Translations under genes and position numbers: made by a program
Shown here: positions 1 to 11,110 of the stretch, piece after piece
Position numbering within the stretch: position 1 is the stretch's first letter
Layout: every line of letters starts with the position of its first letter
NCBI RefSeq assembly: GCF_900459405.1
Contig: NZ_UHFN01000007.1
Location: forward strand, 992,001 to 1,056,000
Direction: 5' to 3'
DNA: 64,000 bases
Origin: Streptococcus hyointestinalis
GTDB taxonomy: Bacteria; Bacillota; Bacilli; Lactobacillales; Streptococcaceae
The notes under the pieces: model-generated
Database searches by the model: none
What the model was told of the DNA's origin: nothing
The model's input: the letters and a program-made list of their open reading frames with translations, nothing else

Positions 1-13
1 ACCTCCTGTGCTG

Positions 14-2173
14 CTAGATGACGCAAGATTCACATTGATTGGCGCCAACTTCATCGCCATCATCGGTATAGGTGCGGATGTAGTAGATAGACTTGACCCC
101 TTTGTTAAAGGCATAGTTGCGCAAAATAGAGAGGTCACGTGTGGTTTGTTTTGTTTGCGTTTTCCACTCGTAGAGTCCTTCAGGAATCTCGCTACGCAAG
201 AACAAAGTCAGAGACAAGCCTTGGTCGACATGCTCTGTCGCAGCAGCGTAGACATCAATCACCTTACGCATGTCCATGTCATAAGCAGAAGTATAGTAAG
301 GAATGGTGTCTGTTGACAAACCATAGGCAGGATAGTAGATTTTACCGATTTTCTTTTCTTGACGCTCTTCGATACGCTGTGTAATCGGATGAAGAGAAGC
401 TGACACATCGTTGATGTAGCTAATAGAGCCGTTTGGTGCGACAGCTAGGCGGTTTTGGTGGTAAAGACCATCAGCCATAACCGCATCACGCAGAGCCATC
501 CAGTCTTTTGCTTGTGGGATGAAGTGGTCTTTAAAGAGCTCTTTGACGAGGTCTGATTGTGGTATAAAGTCACCTGTGATGTATTTGTCAAAGTAAGAGC
601 CATTAGCGTAGTCAGAGTTTTCAAAGCCGACAAAGCTGGTCTTACGCTCACGAGCGATTTGATTGGACTCGACCAGTGTCCAGTAATTCATCAACATAAA
701 GTAGATATTGGTAAACTCGATAGACTCTTTACTGCCGTAGTGGATGTGATTTTTAGCAAAGTAAGAATGCAGCCCCATCGCCCCAAGTCCGATAGTGTGC
801 GCTTGACTGTTACCGTTTTTGATAGTTGGCACAGCTTCGATGTTTGAGCTATCTGTGACAAAGGTCAGCGCACGTGTCATGGTTCTGATAGAGCGTCCAA
901 AGTCAGGTGAGGTCATCATATTGACGACGTTTGTAGAGCCGAGGTTACATGAGATGTCTGTTCCCATGACTTCGTATTCTTGTGCGTCATTGATAAGGCT
1001 AGGCTTTTGCACTTGAAGTACTTCAGAGCAGAGGTTAGACATGATGATTTTCCCGTCAATCGGATTGTGGCGATTAGCGGTGTCAATATTGATGATGTAA
1101 GGATAGCCAGACTCTTGTTGGAGTTTTGAGATTTCTGTTTCCAAATCACGTGCCTTGATTTTAGTCTTGACAATATTTGGATTAGCCACCATTTCGTCGT
1201 ATTTGGCTGTGATGTCGATGTAGTTGTAAGGAACACCATACTCACGCTCAATAGAGTAAGGGCTAAAGAGATACATATCAGCGTCTTTACGAACCAACTC
1301 GTAAAACTTATCTGGTACGGTAATTCCTAGCGACAAGGTCTTAACACGTACTTTCTCATCGGCATTTTCCTTTTTAGTAGAAAGGAAGTTGAGAATATCT
1401 GGGTGAAAGACATCAAGATAAACCGCACCCGCCCCTTGGCGTTGCCCCAACTGGTTAGAATAGGAAAAGCTGTCCTCAAAGAGCTTCATAACTGGCACCA
1501 CACCAGAAGCTGCTCCAGCATAGCCCTTGATAGGAGCGCCAGCTTCACGCAGATTGCTAAGGGAAATCCCAACACCACCACCGATACGAGACAACTGCAG
1601 AGCAGAGTTGATAGAGCGCCCGATAGCATTCATATCATCAGTCACTTGGATAAGAAAACAAGAGACAAACTCGCCACGACGGCTACGCCCAGCATTTAAA
1701 AAGCTAGGAGTCGCTGGTTGATAGCGTTGGTTAATCATCTCAATTGCCAAATCATGCGCTAACTCTTCGTTGCCATCAGCAAAGTAGAGAGCGTTGAAAA
1801 GCACACGGTCTTCGATACTTTCTAAATAGTAATTACCGTCATTGGTCTTTAGTGCATACTGCTGGTAAAACTTGTAGGCAGCCATGAAAGACTTGAAGCG
1901 GAACTTATGCTCTTTTAGTTCTTGTGCGAGCTTTTCGATAAAGACTGGTGTGTATTTTTTGATAAAAGCACTCTCAATATAGTCATGCTCGATAAGATAG
2001 TTGATTTTATCTGTAATCGTGTCAAAAGGCATGGTATTAGGCTCTACATTTTCAACAAAAAATGCCTGCAAGGCTTCTTTGTCTTTATGAAGTGGGATTT
2101 GCCCATTGACAGGACGATTGATTTCATTATTTAGGCGAAAATATGAGACGTCGCCCAAGTTTTTTAAGCTCAT
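14..2173 (-). CDS. nrdE: Class Ib ribonucleoside-diphosphate reductase, alpha subunit NrdE
   Basis: This 719-residue protein is the large catalytic subunit of the aerobic, manganese/iron-dependent class Ib ribonucleotide reductase, which makes deoxyribonucleotides from NDPs in the cytoplasm with NrdF and the reductant NrdH. The N-terminal part has the NrdE-type start, followed by the (alpha/beta)10 barrel. The redox cysteines are visible in GEFVSCFL and SNLCSEVLQ, and the C-terminal reducing pair is in CESCVI at the very end. Length matches streptococcal NrdE. It lies 30 bases downstream of nrdH on the same strand. Immediately past its stop, the minus strand reads an AGGAGGT ribosome-binding site at 1-7, so another gene (by family order probably nrdF) begins just outside the window. 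Confidence 0.97.
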   Translation of the reverse strand: MSLKNLGDVSYFRLNNEINRPVNGQIPLHKDKEALQAFFVENVEPNTMPFDTITDKINYLIEHDYIESAFIKKYTPVFIEKLAQELKEHKFRFKSFMAAYKFYQQYALKTNDGNYYLESIEDRVLFNALYFADGNEELAHDLAIEMINQRYQPATPSFLNAGRSRRGEFVSCFLIQVTDDMNAIGRSINSALQLSRIGGGVGISLSNLREAGAPIKGYAGAASGVVPVMKLFEDSFSYSNQLGQRQGAGAVYLDVFHPDILNFLSTKKENADEKVRVKTLSLGITVPDKFYELVRKDADMYLFSPYSIEREYGVPYNYIDITAKYDEMVANPNIVKTKIKARDLETEISKLQQESGYPYIINIDTANRHNPIDGKIIMSNLCSEVLQVQKPSLINDAQEYEVMGTDISCNLGSTNVVNMMTSPDFGRSIRTMTRALTFVTDSSNIEAVPTIKNGNSQAHTIGLGAMGLHSYFAKNHIHYGSKESIEFTNIYFMLMNYWTLVESNQIARERKTSFVGFENSDYANGSYFDKYITGDFIPQSDLVKELFKDHFIPQAKDWMALRDAVMADGLYHQNRLAVAPNGSISYINDVSASLHPITQRIEERQEKKIGKIYYPAYGLSTDTIPYYTSAYDMDMRKVIDVYAAATEHVDQGLSLTLFLRSEIPEGLYEWKTQTKQTTRDLSILRNYAFNKGVKSIYYIRTYTDDGDEVGANQCESCVI

Positions 2174-2203
2174 AGGATTTCCTTTTTCTATTTAAAATGT
2201 TGT

Positions 2204-2428
2204 TTAGAGAATTTCTTTTAGTTTACTTGGTTGAAAACCAGAAAAACGAACATCACCTGCTTCGATGACAGGGACGGCTTTAAAACCAAGGTTGACAAGA
2301 TATTCAATCTTTTCAGGATGTTCATCAACATTGATTTCTTCAAAGTCAGCTCCATTTTGCTCCAAAAATTTCTTTGTCATTTTGCATTGCATGCAGTTAT
2401 TTTTTGAAAATAGCGTAATCTTAGCCAT
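2204..2428 (-). CDS. nrdH: Glutaredoxin-like NrdH
   Basis: This is a 74-residue thioredoxin-fold electron donor for class Ib ribonucleotide reductase. The redox motif CMQC is at residues 12-15, the usual NrdH pair, and the C-terminal half has the conserved VPVIEAGDVRFSGFQP segment typical of NrdH. It is the first gene of the nrdHE operon on the minus strand, preceded by a good ribosome-binding site (AAGGAGA) and by a promoter at 2461-2489. Confidence 0.96.
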   Translation of the reverse strand: MAKITLFSKNNCMQCKMTKKFLEQNGADFEEINVDEHPEKIEYLVNLGFKAVPVIEAGDVRFSGFQPSKLKEIL

Positions 2429-2460
2429 AAACAGTCTCCTTTGAAATTTTGTACCTTCTT

Positions 2461-2489
2461 AGCATAGCCCAATATAGACAAAAATGCAA
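2461..2489 (-). promoter_or_regulatory. Predicted nrdHE promoter
   Basis: On the minus strand, TTGCAT (2484-2489) and TATGCT (2461-2466) are separated by exactly 17 bases and lie about 30 bases upstream of nrdH. The match to the sigma-A consensus is moderate. Confidence 0.6.
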
Positions 2490-2506
2490 GCTTTTTATTT
2501 TGAAAG

Positions 2507-2554
2507 ACACAAGATATAGTATTGCAATTATTTTTCAAAAACTAAATATTGGGA
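2507..2554 (-). promoter_or_regulatory. Tandem NrdR boxes upstream of nrdHE
   Basis: The site at 2507-2522 (ACACAAGATATAGTAT) matches the NrdR consensus ACACWATATATWGTGT at 14 of 16 positions. A second site at 2539-2554 matches at 12 of 16, with 9 of 10 in the core. The two start 32 bases apart, about three helical turns, which is the usual arrangement of paired NrdR boxes. They lie just upstream of the -35 of the predicted nrdH promoter. NrdR is the nucleotide-sensing repressor of ribonucleotide reductase genes; regulation here is inferred from the sites. Confidence 0.7.
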
Positions 2555-2784
2555 TTTTTAATCTTTTTAAAACCAAAACAGAGAAATCCATTCTTTTTTA
2601 GGCTTCATTCTACGAAAAAGACTGGAAATGACTTTCAAAAAAGCGCTTTTTTCTGTTAGATAGTTGCTAAAAAATGAGGAAATGAAAAAGAAAATAAGTC
2701 AGAATAAAAGCGCTATAAAGTCAGTGTTTTAAAGGGTTTAGCAAATTCTCTGAAAATAAGATACACAGCTTTGAAATTTTAATC

Positions 2785-2813
2785 TTGAAAATCAAATCAT
2801 ATTGTGCTATAAT
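2785..2813 (+). promoter_or_regulatory. Predicted ptsHI promoter
   Basis: TTGAAA (2785-2790), a 17-base spacer and TATAAT (2808-2813) preceded by TGC form a strong extended -10 promoter. The transcript would have a leader of about 65 bases with an AAAGGAG ribosome-binding site before ptsH. Confidence 0.75.
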
Positions 2814-2883
2814 CTCTAGTTGTAAGGGTTATCATCTTGATAATTCAAAAATTTACAAATTATTTATAAAGGAGAATCCAATT

Positions 2884-3147
2884 ATGGCTTCAAAAGATTT
2901 CCACATTGTTGCAGAAACAGGTATCCACGCACGTCCAGCAACTTTGCTTGTTCAAACTGCTAGCAAATTTGCTTCAGACATCACTCTTGATTACAAAGGT
3001 AAAGCAGTAAACCTTAAATCTATCATGGGTGTTATGAGCCTTGGTGTTGGTCAAGGTGCAGATGTTACTATCTCTGCTGAAGGTGCTGACGCTGACGATG
3101 CTCTTGCAGCTATCGAAGAAACAATGACAAAAGAAGGATTGGCATAA
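2884..3147 (+). CDS. ptsH: Phosphocarrier protein HPr
   Basis: This 87-residue protein is the general phosphocarrier of the sugar phosphotransferase system and a regulator of carbon catabolite repression. His15 lies in [10 protein letters not shown] and the regulatory Ser46 in LKSIMGVMS, exactly at the family positions. The start chosen is the ATG at 2884, after an AAAGGAG ribosome-binding site; an upstream in-frame ATG would add a non-homologous extension. One base separates its stop from ptsI, with which it forms an operon. Confidence 0.98.
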
Positions 3148-3148
3148 G

Positions 3149-4882
3149 ATGACAGAAATGCTTAAAGGAATTGCGGCATCTGACGGTGTTGCTGTTGCTA
3201 AAGCATATCTACTCGTTCAACCGGATTTGTCATTTGAGACTGTTACAGTTGAAGATACAAGTGCAGAAGAAGCTCGCCTAGATGCAGCATTAAAAGCATC
3301 ACAGGACGAGCTTTCTGTTATCCGTGAGAAAGCAGTAGAAAGCCTTGGCGAAGAAGCAGCGGCTGTCTTTGATGCTCACTTGATGGTTCTTGCTGACCCA
3401 GAGATGATTGGTCAGATTAAAGAAACAATTCGTGCTAAACAAGTCAACGCAGAAAGCGGACTTAAAGAAGTAACAGACATGTTCATCACGATTTTTGAAG
3501 GCATGGATGACAATCCATACATGCAAGAGCGTGCTTCAGATATTCGTGACGTGGCTAAGCGTGTCTTGGCACACTTACTTGGTGCTAAATTGCCAAACCC
3601 AGCGACTATCGACGAAGAGTCTATCGTTATTGCTCACGACTTGACACCATCAGATACAGCACAATTGAACAAAAAGTTCGTTAAAGCATTCGTAACCAAT
3701 ATCGGAGGACGTACAAGTCACTCTGCTATCATGGCACGTACGCTTGAAATTGCAGCTGTTCTTGGTACAAACGACATCACAGAACGTGTGAAAGACGGTG
3801 ATATTGTTGCCGTTAATGGTATCACAGGTGATGTGATTATCAACCCAACAGATGAGCAAATCGCTGAGTTTAAAGCAGCTGGTGAAGCTTACGCTAAACA
3901 AAAAGCGGAATGGGCACTTCTTAAAGATGCTAAAACTGTAACAGCTGACGGCAAACACTTTGAGCTTGCAGCAAACATCGGTACACCAAAAGACGTTGAA
4001 GGTGTTAACGCTAATGGTGCTGAAGCTGTTGGTCTTTACCGTACAGAGTTCCTTTACATGGACTCTCAAGATTTCCCAACAGAAGACGAGCAATACGAAG
4101 CTTACAAGGCTGTTCTTGAAGGTATGAACGGTAAACCAGTTGTTGTCCGTACAATGGACATCGGTGGTGACAAGGAACTTCCTTACTTCGACCTTCCAAA
4201 AGAAATGAACCCATTCCTTGGTTTCCGTGCCCTTCGTATCTCTATCTCTGAGACTGGAAATCAAATGTTCCGTACACAACTTCGTGCCCTTCTTCGTGCT
4301 TCTGTACACGGTCAATTGCGTATCATGTTCCCAATGGTAGCGCTTCTAAAAGAATTCCGTGCAGCAAAAGCTATCTTTGAAGAAGAAAAAGCAAACCTTA
4401 AAGCTGAAGGTGTAGCGGTTTCAGATGATATCCAAGTTGGTATCATGATTGAAATCCCAGCAGCAGCTATGCTTGCGGATCAATTTGCAAAAGAAGTTGA
4501 CTTCTTCTCAATCGGTACAAACGACCTTATCCAGTACACAATGGCTGCAGACCGTATGAACGAACAAGTGTCATACCTCTACCAACCATACAACCCATCT
4601 ATCCTTCGTTTGATTAACAACGTTATCAAAGCAGCTCACGCTGAAGGCAAATGGGCTGGTATGTGTGGTGAAATGGCTGGTGACCAAACTGCTGTACCAC
4701 TTCTTGTGGGAATGGGACTTGATGAGTTCTCAATGTCAGCAACATCAGTTCTTCGTACACGTAGCTTGATGAAGAAACTAGATACTAAGAAAATGGAAGA
4801 ATACGCTAACCGTGCGCTTACAGAATGCTCAACAATGGAAGAAGTTATTGAGCTTGGTAAAGAATACGTTAACGTTGACTAA
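3149..4882 (+). CDS. ptsI: PTS enzyme I (phosphoenolpyruvate-protein phosphotransferase)
   Basis: This 577-residue enzyme transfers phosphate from phosphoenolpyruvate to HPr, starting the sugar phosphotransferase relay in the cytoplasm. The phosphohistidine motif [13 protein letters not shown] is near residue 190. The PEP-binding barrel follows, with motifs such as [10 protein letters not shown] and [13 protein letters not shown] and a C-terminal Cys in MCGEMAGD. Length is normal for the family. It is cotranscribed with ptsH and closed by a strong terminator at 4891-4924. Confidence 0.98.
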   Translation: MTEMLKGIAASDGVAVAKAYLLVQPDLSFETVTVEDTSAEEARLDAALKASQDELSVIREKAVESLGEEAAAVFDAHLMVLADPEMIGQIKETIRAKQVNAESGLKEVTDMFITIFEGMDDNPYMQERASDIRDVAKRVLAHLLGAKLPNPATIDEESIVIAHDLTPSDTAQLNKKFVKAFVTNIGGRTSHSAIMARTLEIAAVLGTNDITERVKDGDIVAVNGITGDVIINPTDEQIAEFKAAGEAYAKQKAEWALLKDAKTVTADGKHFELAANIGTPKDVEGVNANGAEAVGLYRTEFLYMDSQDFPTEDEQYEAYKAVLEGMNGKPVVVRTMDIGGDKELPYFDLPKEMNPFLGFRALRISISETGNQMFRTQLRALLRASVHGQLRIMFPMVALLKEFRAAKAIFEEEKANLKAEGVAVSDDIQVGIMIEIPAAAMLADQFAKEVDFFSIGTNDLIQYTMAADRMNEQVSYLYQPYNPSILRLINNVIKAAHAEGKWAGMCGEMAGDQTAVPLLVGMGLDEFSMSATSVLRTRSLMKKLDTKKMEEYANRALTECSTMEEVIELGKEYVNVD

Positions 4883-4890
4883 TTTCTATT

Positions 4891-4924
4891 AAGATACTTA
4901 ATCGTTTGATTAAGTATCTTTTTT
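4891..4924 (+). terminator. Rho-independent terminator after ptsI
   Basis: A perfect 13-base-pair stem (4891-4903 with 4908-4920) with loop GTTT is followed by a T-run. Confidence 0.9.
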
Positions 4925-4932
4925 GCTATTTT

Positions 4933-4962
4933 CTTGGCGTGAATTGGTAATAACTTGGCGTG
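4933..4962 (+). promoter_or_regulatory. Direct repeats, possible AraC-family activator site
   Basis: CTTGGCGTG occurs twice, at 4933-4941 and 4954-4962, exactly 21 bases apart on the same face of the helix. The pair ends eight bases upstream of a -35 box. This tandem arrangement is typical of AraC-family half-sites, and an AraC-family gene lies in the same cluster at 5868. The link between the two is inferred. Confidence 0.5.
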
Positions 4963-4970
4963 TGATGTAG

Positions 4971-5010
4971 TGGTTAATCCCTGAAATCTTGATATACTAG
5001 TATCATCAAG
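4971..5010 (+). promoter_or_regulatory. Predicted promoter of the SDR gene with near-palindrome
   Basis: TGGTTA (4971-4976), a 16-base spacer and TATACT (4993-4998) form a weak promoter, as expected for an activated one. The -10 is embedded in an imperfect palindrome at 4988-5010 whose outer arms are CTTGAT and ATCAAG, a possible operator overlapping the start of transcription. Confidence 0.4.
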
Positions 5011-5032
5011 AAAACAAAGCGAGGTTTATCAA

Positions 5033-5848
5033 ATGACAAACAAAGTGATTTTAATTACAGGAGCGTCTTCAGGGATGGGGAAAATAACAGCTGAGGATTT
5101 AATTAAGGCAGGACACAGCGTCTACTGTGTCGCACGTCGAGTGGATAAAATGCAAGATTTAGCCGAGCTAGGCGGACATGTTTTGCAGATGGATGTGACA
5201 AATGAAGCGGACATTGAAAGAGTCGTTCAACAAGTTATCAATGAACAAGGGCGTATCGATGTACTGTGGAATAATGCTGGCTATGGTCTTTATGGACCTG
5301 TCGAAGAGATCTCAATGGATCAAGTTCAAAGACAGTTTGAGGTCAATGTTTACGGCGTTGCGCGCTTGACACAAAAGGTTTTGCCTTATATGCGTAAGCA
5401 GCGAGATGGTCTGATCATCAATACATCGTCTATGGGCGGAAAAATCTATACACCACTTGGTGCTTGGTATCATGCGACAAAGCACGCCATCGAAGGCTAT
5501 AGCGACTGCTTGCGTTTGGAACTCAAAGCCTTTAATATCAAGGTTGTGGTCTTAGAGCCTGGTATGATTGACACAGGCTTTAACCAAGGCGTGCGTGACC
5601 ACTTTTCCTTTGAATCGCAAACAGGTCCTTATAAGGAAGTGGTCAATGCCTATATCAAAGCCATGGACAATCCGCCAGTAGCTGGCTCTAATCCTAAAGT
5701 CATCTCTAAGACTGTCCAAAAGATTATCAATAGCCGTCGCCCTAAAACACGCTACCTTGTAGGACGTGGTTCACACTTGCTACTAGGCATTCGTCGTATC
5801 TTTGGTGACCGTGTGTATGACCGCATGATGCTTAGTCAAATGAAATAA
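5033..5848 (+). CDS. Short-chain dehydrogenase/reductase
   Basis: This 271-residue cytoplasmic NAD(P)-dependent oxidoreductase has the classical SDR signature: TGASSGMG nucleotide-binding motif near residue 10, NNAG-type segment WNNAGYG, and catalytic YHATKHA (Tyr and Lys). The length and the C-terminal extension fit the classical SDR group that acts on small carbonyl or steroid-like substrates, but the substrate cannot be told. A GCGAGG ribosome-binding site precedes the ATG. It is followed 20 bases later by an AraC-family regulator gene, so the two probably form a regulator-enzyme pair. Confidence 0.85.
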   Translation: MTNKVILITGASSGMGKITAEDLIKAGHSVYCVARRVDKMQDLAELGGHVLQMDVTNEADIERVVQQVINEQGRIDVLWNNAGYGLYGPVEEISMDQVQRQFEVNVYGVARLTQKVLPYMRKQRDGLIINTSSMGGKIYTPLGAWYHATKHAIEGYSDCLRLELKAFNIKVVVLEPGMIDTGFNQGVRDHFSFESQTGPYKEVVNAYIKAMDNPPVAGSNPKVISKTVQKIINSRRPKTRYLVGRGSHLLLGIRRIFGDRVYDRMMLSQMK

Positions 5849-5867
5849 AAGCTAGAAAAGAGAGCGT

Positions 5868-6843
5868 ATGAAATTAACCCTTACTCAACAATTTCAAGAT
5901 TATCTTAAATCTCTCGGAGTAGACTTTTCCATGCTCCTTGAAAAAGCTGCTCTGCTTAATAAAACATGGCAAGAAGATATTGTGTTGACAGACTTAGAAT
6001 ACTATCGCCTGTTACTCGCTTTTGATGATGTCATGACAGAAGAGGCGATTTGTAATCTCAGCAGGATTGAGCATATCCAGTTTTATCCCTGCTTTCTTTG
6101 CAGCGCTATCTACCCAAAACGGATTGGAAGCTATCGAGCGTTTTGCTCACTACAAGCATTTGGTGGGACCGATTGACCTTGATGTTGTCCTGTATGGCAA
6201 AATGGTCTCTGTGCATTATCGTTATGCCATAAGTGAGTTAGCATTACCAAAATTCGCCATTTTAAACGAACAGCTTTTGCTCTTGAACTTAATCAGGGTA
6301 GGAACTGGAGAGCGTATCACGCCACTGGCTGTTAGTAGTCCTTTTGACTACGCCGAGTCAACGCTTCTGGAGTTTGGTGTTTCTGTCCAAAAAAGCAATA
6401 GCAATGCCATTGTGTTTGATAAAGTGGATTTAGAAAAGCCTTTTATCACGCAAAATAATGTCATGTGGCAGTACTTAGAGCCACAGCTTAATCACCAATT
6501 AGAGTTGCTTAATCGAGACAATAGCTTTTCTCAGCATGTCCAGCAGACCTTGTTTTCAGCACTGCCAAGCAGGCATTTTCAAATAGAGGATGTCGCTACA
6601 AACTTAGGGGTCAGTGTGCGCACGTTACAGCGTCATCTCTCAGCAGAAAAAACGACTTTTCAAAAGCAAGTTCAGATTGTCCGCAAAGCTATGGCGCTTT
6701 CTTACTTGCAATTACAGCTGTCCTCTGAGGAGATTGCAGACTTGCTGGGATACAGCGAGGTCAACGCTTTCATCCGTGCTTTTAAGCAATGGACAGGGAG
6801 AACTGTAAGTGCTTACCGAAAGGAAATAGCAGCTAAGGATTAA
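5868..6843 (+). pseudogene. AraC-family transcriptional regulator, frameshifted
   Basis: Two overlapping frames together encode an AraC-family regulator of about 324 residues. The first frame (5868 to about 6080) gives the N-terminal effector-binding domain up to SRIEHIQF; the second carries on with FIPAFFAALS to a C-terminal double helix-turn-helix domain (VSVRTLQRHLSAEK and SEVNAFIRAFKQWTG). Removing one T from the TTTT run at 6081-6084 joins the two into a continuous HIQFIPAFFAALS, so the cause is a one-base insertion in a short homopolymer. It is either a true inactivating mutation or a sequencing error. Its likely target is the promoter of the upstream SDR gene. Confidence 0.85.
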
Positions 6844-6847
6844 CTAA

Positions 6848-6877
6848 GAAGAATTTTTTCAAAATCTTCAGACTTTT
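6848..6877 (+). terminator. Possible terminator after the AraC-family gene
   Basis: An imperfect stem (GAAGAATTTT with AAAATCTTC, one bulge) is followed by AGACTTTTT. The T-run is offset, so this is a weaker call. Confidence 0.4.
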
Positions 6878-6891
6878 TCCGTAGTAAATCG

Positions 6892-6919
6892 TTGCTAATT
6901 TCCTAAAAAATGATAGAAT
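6892..6919 (+). promoter_or_regulatory. Predicted gapN promoter
   Basis: TTGCTA (6892-6897), a 16-base spacer and TAGAAT (6914-6919) preceded by TGA form an extended -10 promoter 31 bases upstream of the gapN start. Confidence 0.55.
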
Positions 6920-6950
6920 AGGAATTAACTTATATTAGGAGGATTGACTT

Positions 6951-8381
6951 TTGACTAAAGCTTATAAAAACTATGTCAACGGCGAGTGGAAACTTTCAGA
7001 GGAATCTATCGAAATTTTTGCCCCAGCAACTGGCGAATCACTAGGGACTGTCCCTGCGATGACAACTGCAGAGGTAGATGAGGTTTATGCGAAAGCAAAA
7101 GCTGCGCAACCAGCTTGGCGTGCACTTTCATATGTTGAGCGTGCGGCTTATCTTCACAAAGTAGCAGACATCTTGGTTCGTGACGCTGAAAAAATCGGTG
7201 CGGTCTTATCTAAAGAAATCGCAAAAGGCTATAAATCTGCAGTCAGCGAAGTGATTCGTACAGCAGAAATCATCAACTACGCTGCCGAAGAAGGGCTTCG
7301 TATGGAAGGTGAAGTGCTTGAAGGTGGTAGCTTTGAAGCCGCAAGCAAGAACAAAATTGCCATTGTACGTCGTGAGCCTGTTGGACTTGTCCTTGCCATC
7401 TCACCATTCAACTACCCAATCAATTTAGCGGGTTCTAAGATTGCTCCTGCCCTTATCTCAGGAAACGTTGTTGCCCTTAAACCACCAACGCAAGGTTCTA
7501 TCTCAGGACTTCTTCTAGCAGAAGCATTTGCAGAAGCTGGACTTCCAGCAGGTGTCTTTAACACTATTACTGGTCGTGGTTCTGTCATTGGTGACTACAT
7601 CGTTGAGCACGAAGCGGTTAACTTCATCAACTTCACAGGTTCAACACCAATCGGTGAGCGTATCGGAAAATTGGCTGGTATGCGTCCAATCATGCTTGAA
7701 TTGGGTGGTAAAGACTCAGCTATCGTCCTTGAAGATGCAGACCTTGACTTGACAGCTAAAAACATCATCGCAGGTGCTTTTGGTTACTCAGGTCAACGTT
7801 GTACAGCTGTTAAGCGTGTCTTGGTCATGGACTCTGTAGCAGACGAGTTGGTTGAAAAAATCCGTCAACAAGTGCTTGACCTAACCATCGGTAATCCAGA
7901 AGATGACGCTGACATCACACCGCTTATTGATAAAAACGCTGCTGACTTTGTTGAAGGACTTATCAATGACGCTAGCGACAAGGGAGCTGAAGCACTTACT
8001 GAAATCAAACGTGAAGGCAACCTTATCTGCCCAGTCTTGTTTGATAAAGTCACTACAGATATGCGTCTTGCTTGGGAAGAGCCATTTGGTCCAGTCCTTC
8101 CAATCATCCGTGTGAAATCTGTCGAAGAAGCTATCGAAATTTCAAACAAATCAGAATACGGACTTCAAGCGTCTGTATTTACCAACAACTTCCCACTTGC
8201 CTTCAAGATTGCTAGCCAACTTGAGGTGGGAACAGTTCACATCAACAACAAAACACAACGTGGTACAGACAACTTCCCATTCTTGGGAGCTAAGAAGTCT
8301 GGTGCTGGTGTTCAAGGGGTTAAATACTCTATCGAAGCTATGACTAGCGTCAAATCTGTTGTTTTTGACATCGCAAAATAA
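6951..8381 (+). CDS. gapN: NADP-dependent non-phosphorylating glyceraldehyde-3-phosphate dehydrogenase
   Basis: This 476-residue aldehyde dehydrogenase oxidises glyceraldehyde-3-phosphate irreversibly to 3-phosphoglycerate and supplies NADPH in streptococci that lack an oxidative pentose phosphate branch. The sequence follows S. mutans GapN closely throughout. The catalytic Glu is in LELGGKD (about residue 250) and the catalytic Cys in YSGQRCTAVKR (about 284). Translation begins at a TTG codon at 6951, supported by the AGGAGG ribosome-binding site eight bases upstream and by the conserved MTKAYKNYVNGEW start. It is a single-gene transcript closed by a terminator at 8390. Confidence 0.97.
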   Translation: MTKAYKNYVNGEWKLSEESIEIFAPATGESLGTVPAMTTAEVDEVYAKAKAAQPAWRALSYVERAAYLHKVADILVRDAEKIGAVLSKEIAKGYKSAVSEVIRTAEIINYAAEEGLRMEGEVLEGGSFEAASKNKIAIVRREPVGLVLAISPFNYPINLAGSKIAPALISGNVVALKPPTQGSISGLLLAEAFAEAGLPAGVFNTITGRGSVIGDYIVEHEAVNFINFTGSTPIGERIGKLAGMRPIMLELGGKDSAIVLEDADLDLTAKNIIAGAFGYSGQRCTAVKRVLVMDSVADELVEKIRQQVLDLTIGNPEDDADITPLIDKNAADFVEGLINDASDKGAEALTEIKREGNLICPVLFDKVTTDMRLAWEEPFGPVLPIIRVKSVEEAIEISNKSEYGLQASVFTNNFPLAFKIASQLEVGTVHINNKTQRGTDNFPFLGAKKSGAGVQGVKYSIEAMTSVKSVVFDIAK

Positions 8382-8389
8382 GAGAACAA

Positions 8390-8423
8390 ACAAAAAGAAC
8401 TTTGCATGCAAGGTTCTTTTTGT
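8390..8423 (+). terminator. Terminator after gapN
   Basis: An 11-base-pair stem (ACAAAAAGAAC with GTTCTTTTTGT) encloses a loop that is itself partly palindromic (TTGCATGCAA). The descending arm supplies the T-run. Confidence 0.75.
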
Positions 8424-8463
8424 CATTCCATTATATTTTTGAAGAATTTTACAGAAATTTAAG

Positions 8464-8490
8464 TTGTTTGCCCTCAAATTATGCTACAAT
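8464..8490 (+). promoter_or_regulatory. Predicted promoter upstream of aroA
   Basis: TGCTACAAT (8482-8490) is a good extended -10. The -35 is weak: TTGTTT at 8464 with a short 15-base spacer. The start codon of aroA is 31 bases further on. Confidence 0.5.
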
Positions 8491-8508
8491 ATTTTTATAC
8501 TGTGATAA

Positions 8509-10269
<1,761 letters not shown>

Positions 10270-10273
<4 letters not shown>

Positions 10274-11094
10274 AAGTTGCTTATCTTGGACCAAACGGCT
10301 CTTTTACCCACGCTGTAGCTAGCAAGAGCTTTAGCCGTGATGAGCTGGTGCCTATGGCAAATATCACAGAGGTTATCAAGGTGTATGAGGAAGGTAGCGT
10401 TGACTATGCTATCGTTCCTGTTGAAAACTCCATCGAAGGCTCTGTGCATGAGACACTGGATTACCTTTTTCACCGTAGTGACATCACAGCGGTGGCAGAG
10501 ATTATACAGCCCATCAAGCAGCAGCTGCTAGCAGCGGATAAAAATCGTCCGATTGAGAAAATCCTCTCACATCCGCAAGCCATTGCGCAGGGAAAACAAT
10601 ATATCAAAATGCACTATCCTCATGCGACCATTGAGACGACGGCTAGTACCGCCTATGCGGCACGCTATGTCGCAGAACACCCAGAGCAGGCACTAGCAGC
10701 TATTGCGCCTTTGCAAGCTGCTAGCACCTATCATCTAGAGGTGGTCGCAAAGAATATCCAAGAAATTGATGAAAATTACACCCGTTTTTGGGTGCTGGGC
10801 AAGCAAGCGCCAGAACTAGATTTGACAAAAGAAACGGCTAAGATGACTCTAGCTTTGACTTTGCCGGATAATCTGCCCGGTGCTCTTTACAAGGCTTTAT
10901 CTGTCTTTGCTTGGCGTAGTATTGATTTGACAAAGATTGAGAGCCGTCCCTTAAAGACTGTTTTGGGAGAGTATTTTTTCATCATTGATTTGCTGGTGTC
11001 AGAGGAAAAGTTGATTACTTATGCTCTTGAAGAGCTTAAAACGGTGGGAATTACCACCAAAATATTAGGAAATTACCAAGTGTATCACCTATAG
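10270..11094 (+). CDS. pheA: Prephenate dehydratase
   Basis: This 274-residue enzyme converts prephenate to phenylpyruvate for phenylalanine synthesis. The catalytic domain carries YLGPNGSFTHAVA at the start, the VPVENSIEGSV segment and NYTRFWVLGK near residue 175. A C-terminal ACT domain with the IESRPLK motif is expected to bind phenylalanine for feedback inhibition. It is monofunctional, without a chorismate mutase domain, as in other streptococci. Confidence 0.96.
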
Positions 11095-11110
11095 TTTAGG
11101 GAATGGACAA

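Larger units (their letters stand above)
2429..2883. other. Divergent intergenic region nrdH / ptsH
   Basis: This 455-base gene-free stretch separates the minus-strand nrdHE operon from the plus-strand ptsHI operon. Besides the promoters and NrdR boxes listed separately, it contains a perfect 16-base palindrome at 2637-2652 (six A, GCGC, six T) and a partial repeat of its core (AAAAGCGCT) near 2705. No small gene or RNA was recognised. Confidence 0.6.

Noticed and set aside
2637..2652. AAAAAAGCGCTTTTTT as a terminator or catabolite-response element
   Set aside because: The palindrome has no loop to form a stable stem, and it lacks the TG and CA ends of a cre site. It is only noted in the intergenic entry.
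3650..4315. Long open frame on the minus strand inside ptsI
   Set aside because: It is antisense to a highly conserved gene with strong codon bias, is Cys/Thr/Val-rich in a shadow-like way and has no ribosome-binding site.
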